From Bacteroidaceae bacterium (GTDB lineage Bacteria; Bacteroidota; Bacteroidia; Bacteroidales; Bacteroidaceae): DNA of 39,249 bases. The DNA lies in the NCBI GenBank assembly GCA_017962495.1, contig JAGCVH010000014.1, positions 1-39,249 of the forward strand, in the 5' to 3' direction. This document shows positions 32,533 through 37,861 of the stretch, piece by piece (positions within the stretch are counted from its first letter, which is position 1; each line of letters starts with the position of its first letter). A program made the position numbers and the translations under genes. Under the pieces are notes generated by a model, which searched no databases, was not told where the DNA came from, and saw nothing but the letters and a program-made list of their open reading frames with translations.

Positions 32533-33525
32533 ATGGAAGTAACAATGAATGATATCAAGAAGCTCCGCGAGATGACAGGCGCAGGTCTGGCCGACTGTAA
32601 GAAGGCCCTGGCCGAGTCTGACGACATGGACGGTGCTGTTGCATACCTCCGCAAGAAGGGTGCTGCTGTTGCTGCAAAGCGTAGCGACCGCGACGCCGCT
32701 GAGGGTTGCGTATTGGTAAAGGCTGCCGATGGTTTCGGTGCTATCATTGCCTTGAAGTGTGAAACCGACTTTGTTGCCAACAATGCCGACTTCGTGGCAC
32801 TGACACGTGAAATCCTCGATGCTGCTGTTGCCAACAAGTGCAAGACGCTCGACGAGGTTAAAGCCCTGCCTATGGGTGAGGGTAACGTGCAGGACGCAGT
32901 TGTTGCACGTAGCGGTATCACTGGTGAGAAGATGGAACTTGATGGCTATCAGACCCTCGAGGGTGAGGCCATTGCCACCTATAACCACATGAACCGAAAC
33001 GGACTCTGCACCATGCTCGTACTTAACAAAAAGGTTGCTGACGAAACCGTTGGCAAGAACATCGCCATGCAGATCGCTAGTGCTGCTCCTGTGGCAGTTG
33101 ACGAGAATGGCGTTGCTCAAGAGATTAAGGACCGCGAGTTTAACGTAGCAGTAGAAAAGACCAAGGAAGAGCAGGTTCACAAGGCTGTGGAAGCTGCCCT
33201 GCGCAAGGCTGGCATCAATCCCTCTCACGTTGATAGCGAGGATCATATGGAGAGCAACATGACCAAGGGCTGGATCACAGCTGAGGACGTTGCCCGTGCC
33301 AAGGAGATTATCGCCACTGTTAGCGCTGAGAAGGCTGCCAACCTGCCCGAAGCCATGATTCAGAACATTGCCAAGGGTCGTCTCAACAAGTTCCTCAAGG
33401 AGAGCTGCCTGCTCTCTCAGGAATACATCTGGGACAAGAACATGACCGTTGAGCAGTATCTGAAGTCAATTGACAAGGAACTCACCGTTGTCGATTTCAA
33501 GCGCTTCACCCTTCGTGCAGAGTAA
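32533..33525 (+). CDS. tsf: Translation elongation factor Ts
   Basis: The 330-aa protein has N-terminal UBA-type helices with the EF-Ts signature DIKKLREMTGAGLADCKKAL, the second signature CETDFVANN, and core domains that catalyse GDP release from EF-Tu. The start at 32533 (MEVTMNDIKK) matches family starts better than the internal ATG at 32545. It is the last gene of the cluster before a strong terminator. Confidence 0.97.
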   Translation: MEVTMNDIKKLREMTGAGLADCKKALAESDDMDGAVAYLRKKGAAVAAKRSDRDAAEGCVLVKAADGFGAIIALKCETDFVANNADFVALTREILDAAVANKCKTLDEVKALPMGEGNVQDAVVARSGITGEKMELDGYQTLEGEAIATYNHMNRNGLCTMLVLNKKVADETVGKNIAMQIASAAPVAVDENGVAQEIKDREFNVAVEKTKEEQVHKAVEAALRKAGINPSHVDSEDHMESNMTKGWITAEDVARAKEIIATVSAEKAANLPEAMIQNIAKGRLNKFLKESCLLSQEYIWDKNMTVEQYLKSIDKELTVVDFKRFTLRAE

Positions 33526-33552
33526 TCCACTCTCGCGAGAGCTTAAGTCCAA

Positions 33553-33584
33553 GCGTCTGACCCTTTAGGGTCGGGCGCTTTTTT
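33553..33584 (+). terminator. Rho-independent terminator after tsf
   Basis: An 11-bp stem (GCGTCTGACCC / GGGTCGGGCGC, with G-U pairs) closes a TTTA loop and is followed by six T. It ends the rplM-tsf cluster. A perfect palindrome CTCTCGCGAGAG lies just upstream at 33531-33542. Confidence 0.9.
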
Positions 33585-33679
33585 GTTATTACCTCTCTTT
33601 TATAAATGTTAAAATCGTGCTTTTTTGCTTTTTTATAAAAAAAGTTGCAAAAATGTTTTTTTGGTTCCCATAAAATCTG

Positions 33680-33687
33680 TATCTTTG
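33680..33687 (+). promoter_or_regulatory. -7 element of the secreted-protein/peptide pair
   Basis: TATCTTTG matches TAnnTTTG and gives a leader of about 78 nt to the ATG at 33772. TTTG at 33660-33663 is 16 bp upstream, closer than usual. Confidence 0.45.
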
Positions 33688-33771
33688 TTCCCGAAAAGGG
33701 TGCATTATGCCCCGAATAAAGAAGAGAGATTAACGTAAGTATAATAATAACAATTAAATACATTTAAAAAG

Positions 33772-35025
33772 ATGAAAAAGTTTTTACTTTCTCTTATTGC
33801 GCTGCTAGGCGTTGTAAGTGCCAATGCGCAGGTGACGACGACGGATGTATCAGGGTATGAGTATGCTATCTATGCAGAAAGCTTAGAGGCAGCCGTTGGT
33901 ACAACAGCAAAGTTGCCGATTTACATGAAGAATGCTGAGACCGTTGCTTCGTTCCAGTTCCAAATTGTTTTGCCGGCTGATTTGGCAGATACCTTCAAGA
34001 AAGCTGGACTGAATGCAGATCGCTTCAATGCAGATAACGGTGGAACCGTGTTTGATGCAAATAAGCAGCCTGATGGTTCGGTTATGGTTATTGCAACTGT
34101 ATTACACGATGATGGTTTTACCGCAGCTGATGCTCCAATACTTTATCTAGATCTCCCTATCAGTAGCACAATGGCTGCAGGAGAGTATCCCATCATTGTA
34201 AAAGCTACGGAGTTGAGTGGTGTAGGAGGTGTTGGATCTCGTTCAGAGAAAATCACTGAAGAGATTGTTTCAAAACTTACTATTGTTGATTTCGTAACTC
34301 TTGACGAGAACTCTACAACGGTACCTGAAGAATATGTGGGCAATGTTCTTGTTAAGCGTTCTATCAAGGCTGGTCAGTGGAGTACAATCTGCTTGCCATT
34401 TGCCATAGACGATCCCGTAGCTGTTTTTGGAGATGGTGTCGAGTTAGCTGATTTTACTGATTATGAGGAAACTTATGATGAGGCTGAAGAAAATGTAATC
34501 TCAATTGCTGTGCATTTCTCAACAGTTACTTCAATGGAAGCAAATCATCCTTATATTATTAAGGTAACAAATCCTGTTACATATGAAGATGGTTTCAAAG
34601 TTGAAGATGCTACTCTTGAACCTTCTCAGGATGATGCAATTGTTGAATACGATAATGGTCTGACGGGTAAACGTCGTGTAGTTTATGGTACATTCTATGG
34701 TACATATGTTGCAGAGACAGTTGTTCCTGAAAACTCATTATTTATTAGCAACAATAAGTTCTTCTATTCGACAGGTGCAACAAAGATGAAAGCTTTCCGT
34801 GGCTATTTTGACTTTGTGGATGAAATTGCTAATAAGGTGGTTGCTTCAACTGTTAAAATGCAGTTTGATGTTGACGGAACAACCAAGATTGATGACTTGC
34901 ATTTGGTTGACACAGCAGGTGCTGTTTACACGGTTGACGGTAAGTTCATTGGTCGCGATGTTGACCTGAAGAAATTGCAGAAGGGCATCTATGTAATTGA
35001 TGGCAAGAAGGTTGCTATTAAGTAA
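33772..35025 (+). CDS. Secreted protein with cohesin-like N-terminus and short T9SS-like tail
   Basis: The 417-aa product starts MKKFLLSLIALLGVVSANAQ, a clear signal peptide. Residues of about 30-165 alternate beta strands (ASFQFQIVLPADL, SVMVIATVLH, ILYLDLPI) in a pattern like cohesin/adhesin beta-sandwiches. A second region begins VKRSIKAGQWSTICLPFAI, a segment often seen in Prevotella secreted proteins. The last about 30 residues read AVYTVDGKFIG...KLQKGIYVIDGKKVAIK, similar to the BspA-like tail. Composition is AT-richer than the ribosomal genes upstream. A 57-aa peptide gene follows 40 nt later. The function is not known. Confidence 0.75.
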   Translation: MKKFLLSLIALLGVVSANAQVTTTDVSGYEYAIYAESLEAAVGTTAKLPIYMKNAETVASFQFQIVLPADLADTFKKAGLNADRFNADNGGTVFDANKQPDGSVMVIATVLHDDGFTAADAPILYLDLPISSTMAAGEYPIIVKATELSGVGGVGSRSEKITEEIVSKLTIVDFVTLDENSTTVPEEYVGNVLVKRSIKAGQWSTICLPFAIDDPVAVFGDGVELADFTDYEETYDEAEENVISIAVHFSTVTSMEANHPYIIKVTNPVTYEDGFKVEDATLEPSQDDAIVEYDNGLTGKRRVVYGTFYGTYVAETVVPENSLFISNNKFFYSTGATKMKAFRGYFDFVDEIANKVVASTVKMQFDVDGTTKIDDLHLVDTAGAVYTVDGKFIGRDVDLKKLQKGIYVIDGKKVAIK

Positions 35026-35065
35026 ATGATAATAGGTAGGTTTAACAGATAAAAAGAAGATTATC

Positions 35066-35239
35066 ATGGACAAGAAATTATATATCCAACCTCAGACTGA
35101 GATTATAGAGGCTGTATTAACTCAAATGTTGGCTGATAGTGTTACTGCACCTGATCAGGGTATCGGTTATGGTGGTGTTGCTACTGGTGAAGAAGACCCC
35201 GACGTTAAAGGTGAATCTTGGACCGATATCTGGGAGTAA
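35066..35239 (+). CDS. 57-aa conserved-type small protein ending in DIWE
   Basis: The small ORF reads MDKKLYIQPQTEIIEAVLTQ at the start, then a short apolar segment, a Gly-rich middle (GIGYGGVATG) and the acidic/aromatic end SWTDIWE. Prevotella genomes contain many unannotated peptides of this design: K-K-Y-I-x-P start, L-x-x-S-V, Gly-rich linker, terminal W-(D/E) motif; their function is unknown. There is no Sec signal peptide. It lies 40 nt after the secreted-protein gene and before a strong terminator, so the two are likely cotranscribed. Confidence 0.65.
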   Translation: MDKKLYIQPQTEIIEAVLTQMLADSVTAPDQGIGYGGVATGEEDPDVKGESWTDIWE

Positions 35240-35267
35240 TTCCGAAGATTAGATATCAATTATATCA

Positions 35268-35393
35268 TACGAAGCGCAAGGCCAATTGGTCTTGCGCTTT
35301 TTTTTGTAGCCCCCTCCCGTCCTCCCCCAAGGGGGAGGAGTGGAATATTCTTTAGTCATTTTATTTTTATTTCAAAATTAATCGTTATATTTG
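35268..35393 (+). repeat. 126-bp duplicated terminator/palindrome/promoter block, copy A
   Basis: It matches 36187-36311 with only a few differences. In order it holds the hairpin terminator (35272-35305), the CCTCCCCC-AA-GGGGGAGG palindrome (about 35321-35338), an AT-rich tract, and a TATATTTG -7 box (35386-35393) just before the first nucleotidyltransferase gene. Confidence 0.85.
35272..35305 (+). terminator. Terminator of the secreted-protein/peptide transcript (copy A)
   Basis: AAGCGCAAGGCC and GGTCTTGCGC form a long stem (with one G-U pair) over an AATT loop, followed by eight T. It is a very strong intrinsic terminator. Confidence 0.9.
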
Positions 35394-35409
35394 CAGGCGA
35401 ATAGTAAGT

Positions 35410-35742
35410 ATGATAAGAATGGAATCATATAATTTGAATCAGGTACTTGTAAAGCAAGGAGTGGATGCTGTCCTGCAAGGGAAAGCGGGCGCACAAGCCA
35501 TATTGTTTGGCTCTCGGGCACGTGGCGATGCACGTGAGGACTCGGATTGGGATGTGCTTATCCTTCTTGATAAAGAGCGTATCACACAAGCCGACATGGA
35601 CGAGATTTCCTATCCTATCCGTGAATTGGGATGGACGCTCAACGAGATGATAAACCCCATCATGTTCACCAAGGCAGAGTGGGAAAAGAAGAGCTTTACT
35701 CCATTTTACAAAAACGTAACAAGTGAGGGCATCGTAATATGA
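35410..35742 (+). CDS. MNT-type nucleotidyltransferase (pair 1)
   Basis: The 110-aa protein is a minimal nucleotidyltransferase with the polymerase-beta signature GSRARGDAREDSDWD (Gly34-Ser35; metal-binding Asp46 and Asp48). Such proteins pair with HEPN-domain partners as toxin-antitoxin-type modules, in some of which the MNT AMPylates and silences the HEPN RNase. An alternative ATG lies at 35419. Its stop overlaps the next gene by 4 bp. It is preceded by copy A of the 126-bp block, which carries the likely promoter. Confidence 0.88.
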   Translation: MIRMESYNLNQVLVKQGVDAVLQGKAGAQAILFGSRARGDAREDSDWDVLILLDKERITQADMDEISYPIRELGWTLNEMINPIMFTKAEWEKKSFTPFYKNVTSEGIVI

Positions 35743-36167
35743 GTCTAACAGCAGAAGAACGCAAGGCCGTTGTCGAATTCCGTATTGAGAAAGCGCGTCG
35801 TGCCTACGAACAGGCATGTGGCGTCATTGGCCTTAAGTATTGGGAGACCGTTGCCAATCGGCTCTATTATGCTGCATACAATGCTGTCTCTGCTTTGTTG
35901 ATAGCTAATAAAGACACGGCACAGTCCCATAGTGGTGTTATCCATCTGTTCGGTCTTCGTTTCATCAAAACTGGTATATTGGAAGCCGAACAAGGACGCC
36001 TGTACCATAATCTTTTTTCTAAGCGTTTGACGGGTGATTACGACGACACGTATGGTCTAACCGAAGAGGACGTAATCCCCCTTGTGGAGCCAACGGGCAA
36101 ATTTATAGACCGAGTGATATCTTTGGCTGAGGAACTTATAAATGATTCTCTGACATCTGAAAGCTAA
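35739..36167 (+). CDS. HEPN-domain protein (pair 1)
   Basis: The 142-aa protein has HEPN helices with the pattern NRLYYAAYNAVSALL (about residues 40-54), SHSGVIHLFG and KRLTGDYDD, as in PF05168-type HEPN proteins encoded next to MNT genes. It starts in an ATGA overlap with the nucleotidyltransferase. A canonical R-X4-6-H RNase motif is not obvious, so toxicity is uncertain. It differs clearly from the DUF86/HepT partner of pair 2, so the two modules are not simple duplicates of each other. Confidence 0.82.
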   Translation: MSLTAEERKAVVEFRIEKARRAYEQACGVIGLKYWETVANRLYYAAYNAVSALLIANKDTAQSHSGVIHLFGLRFIKTGILEAEQGRLYHNLFSKRLTGDYDDTYGLTEEDVIPLVEPTGKFIDRVISLAEELINDSLTSES

Positions 36168-36186
36168 TCAGTATTGATAGATATTC

Positions 36187-36311
36187 TACGAAGCGCAAGG
36201 CCAATATGGTCTTGCGCTTCTTTGTAGCCCCCTCCCGTCCTCCCCCAAGGGGGAGGAGTAGAATATTCTTTAGTCATTTTATTTTTATTTCAAAATTAAT
36301 CGTTATATTTG
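36187..36311 (+). repeat. Duplicated terminator/palindrome/promoter block, copy B
   Basis: It is nearly identical to 35268-35393. The hairpin persists, but the T-run is interrupted (TTCTTT instead of eight T), so termination may be leakier. TATATTTG lies at 36304-36311, 26 bp before the second nucleotidyltransferase gene. Confidence 0.85.
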
Positions 36312-36337
36312 TGGGCGGATAACTAAAAAGTTTTGCT

Positions 36338-36637
36338 ATGGCTACACAGGAAATGATTCATACCATTGCCGAATACTTCAAGACGCAACCCGTAGTGAGG
36401 GCATGGCTCTTTGGTTCTTATTCGCGTGGGGAGCAAAATGAAAATAGCGATGTTGATATCATGGTTACTCTTGATCATGAGAAACCTATCGGGCTTCGTT
36501 ATTTTGGAATGGTTTTGGATCTGGAAAGCCTGCTTCATCGTCAGGTCGATCTTGTAGAGGAGGGGCAGCTCATGCCTTTTGCACAGCCTACAGCGGAAAG
36601 AGATAAAATATTGATATATGAGAGAGCCAATTCGTGA
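36338..36637 (+). CDS. mntA: MntA-like nucleotidyltransferase antitoxin (pair 2)
   Basis: The 99-aa protein contains the MNT signature GSYSRGEQNENSDVDI (Gly26-Ser27; Asp38, Asp40). In characterised MntA/HepT systems MntA attaches AMP to the tyrosine of the HepT R-X4-H-X-Y motif and so neutralises its RNase. The next gene starts 20 bp inside this one, with exactly that motif. The likely promoter is in copy B of the repeat. Confidence 0.88.
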   Translation: MATQEMIHTIAEYFKTQPVVRAWLFGSYSRGEQNENSDVDIMVTLDHEKPIGLRYFGMVLDLESLLHRQVDLVEEGQLMPFAQPTAERDKILIYERANS

Positions 36638-36977
36638 TTTAGGTCGTTTGGAGCATATTCTGGAACAAATAGATAATGCTGAAGAGTTTGTTGCAGGCAA
36701 GTCTTTGGTTGATTTGCAGGGCGACAAGGTACTTCAGTATGCTTTAATAAAAAGTATAGAAATAATAGGTGAGGCTTCTTATATGCTTTCACTGGAGTTT
36801 AAGGAGCAACATACAGATGTCGCGTGGAATCAAATTATCAAGATGCGACATGTACTTGTACATGGCTATTATCATATTTCTTTGCCAGTTGTATGGAGTA
36901 TAGTTCACGACGATCTTCCCCAGTTGCGCCCATATATCGTCCAGTATATTGAGGAACTGCGCAAAGGTCAGTCTTGA
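36618..36977 (+). CDS. hepT: HepT-like HEPN RNase toxin (DUF86, pair 2)
   Basis: The 119-aa all-helical protein has the catalytic motif RHVLVHGY (Arg77-X4-His82-X-Tyr84) of HepT RNases. Tyr84 is the expected AMPylation target of the upstream MNT. IKSIEIIGEAS is the conserved DUF86 helix. The 20-bp overlap with mntA implies coupled translation. The FAH-family gene follows by only 15 bp, so read-through into FAH and porU is possible. Confidence 0.9.
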   Translation: MREPIRDLGRLEHILEQIDNAEEFVAGKSLVDLQGDKVLQYALIKSIEIIGEASYMLSLEFKEQHTDVAWNQIIKMRHVLVHGYYHISLPVVWSIVHDDLPQLRPYIVQYIEELRKGQS

Positions 36978-36992
36978 TGTATATAATTCTTT

Positions 36993-37685
36993 ATGAAGAT
37001 ATTCGCCGTTGGAATGAATTACCCGAGCAGTGAGGGCAGAACGGAGTTTACTTCGGTTATGCCGAGTCGTGAGGGTGAAGGAACGAAGTTCAATTACCAG
37101 GAGCACAATAAAGAGCTCGGTAATACGTTATTAAATATAGAGGAGCCCGTCATCTTTACCAAGGCCGACTCGGCGTTGCTAACTGGAGGGAAACCCTTCT
37201 TCGTGCCTGAGTTCACGAAACGATGCGACTACGAGACGGAACTGGTGGTGAGAATATGCCGACTGGGACGAAGCATTGCCCGGCGTTGGGCGCATCGCTA
37301 TTACGACCAGGTGACGGTGGGCATCGACTTCACGGCTCGTGACTTGCAACAACAGTTGCGTGCGAAAGGATTGCCTTGGGAGATCTCGAAAGGGTTCGAC
37401 GGCAGTGCTGTGATAGGGGAGATGCAACCGCTTGCTGATTACGCCGACGTGCAAGACTTGCACTTCCAGCTCGATAAGAATGGAGAGACGGTGCAAAGCG
37501 GACATACTGCCGACATGATACACGGGGTGGATGAAATCGTCTCGTACATCAGTCGTTTCTTCACGTTGAAGATGGGCGACCTCATATTCACGGGAACCCC
37601 GGTGGGCGTAGGCCCTGTCAAGGAAGGCGACCATCTGGAGGGTTACCTCGAAGGAAAGAAAGTGTTGGAGTTTAATGTGCGGTGA
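36993..37685 (+). CDS. Fumarylacetoacetate hydrolase family protein with 25-residue insertion
   Basis: The 230-aa protein has the FAH fold hallmarks DYETELVV, GIDFTARDLQ, KGFDGSAVIGE, and the C-terminal GDLIFTGTPVGVGPVKEGD. Family members hydrolyse or decarboxylate beta-diketo or acylpyruvate compounds; the substrate is not evident. The N-terminal motif, normally a continuous GMNY...HNKEL, is split by residues 11-35 (PSSEGR...TKFNY), a 75-bp in-frame insertion flanked by AATTACC. porU follows by 64 bp. Confidence 0.88.
   Translation: MKIFAVGMNYPSSEGRTEFTSVMPSREGEGTKFNYQEHNKELGNTLLNIEEPVIFTKADSALLTGGKPFFVPEFTKRCDYETELVVRICRLGRSIARRWAHRYYDQVTVGIDFTARDLQQQLRAKGLPWEISKGFDGSAVIGEMQPLADYADVQDLHFQLDKNGETVQSGHTADMIHGVDEIVSYISRFFTLKMGDLIFTGTPVGVGPVKEGDHLEGYLEGKKVLEFNVR
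37017..37098 (+). repeat. 75-bp in-frame insertion with duplicated target in the FAH gene
   Basis: AATTACC occurs at 37017-37023 and 37092-37098, exactly 75 bp apart; the similarity extends to AATTACC.(G)GAGCA. The inserted DNA has GAGGGCAG (37032), ATGCCGAG (37059), CGTGAG (37068) and a GAAC-GAA-GTTC hairpin (37081-37091), matching the element at 12155-12215. Removing it restores a GMNYQEHNKEL junction. Confidence 0.7.
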
Positions 37686-37861
37686 GGCACAGAGAGCACA
37701 GAGAAGACAGAGAGCACAGAGAAGACAGAGGGCACAGAGGAAGAGAAACATGAAAAAAAGAAATACTATAATAAATATAATGTATAATGGGGTTTGTACA
37801 AGACTCCATTGGGTCTTATTCTTTGTGTTCTCTGTCTTCTCGGTGTGCTCTGTGTCGTCGC
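37685..37861. repeat. Inverted repeat pair around the porU start codon
   Basis: The left arm (37690-37738) is an 18-bp repeat, AGAGAGCACAGAGAAGAC, in about 2.7 copies. The right arm (37817-37861) is its near reverse complement and encodes the porU signal peptide. TCTCTGTCTTCTC (37829-37841) pairs perfectly with GAGAAGACAGAGA (37701-37713). The porU ATG at 37750 lies in the loop. Confidence 0.7.

Noticed and set aside
31582-33246. Minus-strand open frame of 554 codons opposite rpsB and tsf
   Set aside because: It lies antisense to two certain ribosomal/translation genes and across a GC-rich repeat, has no recognisable domain, and is explained by codon bias on the other strand.
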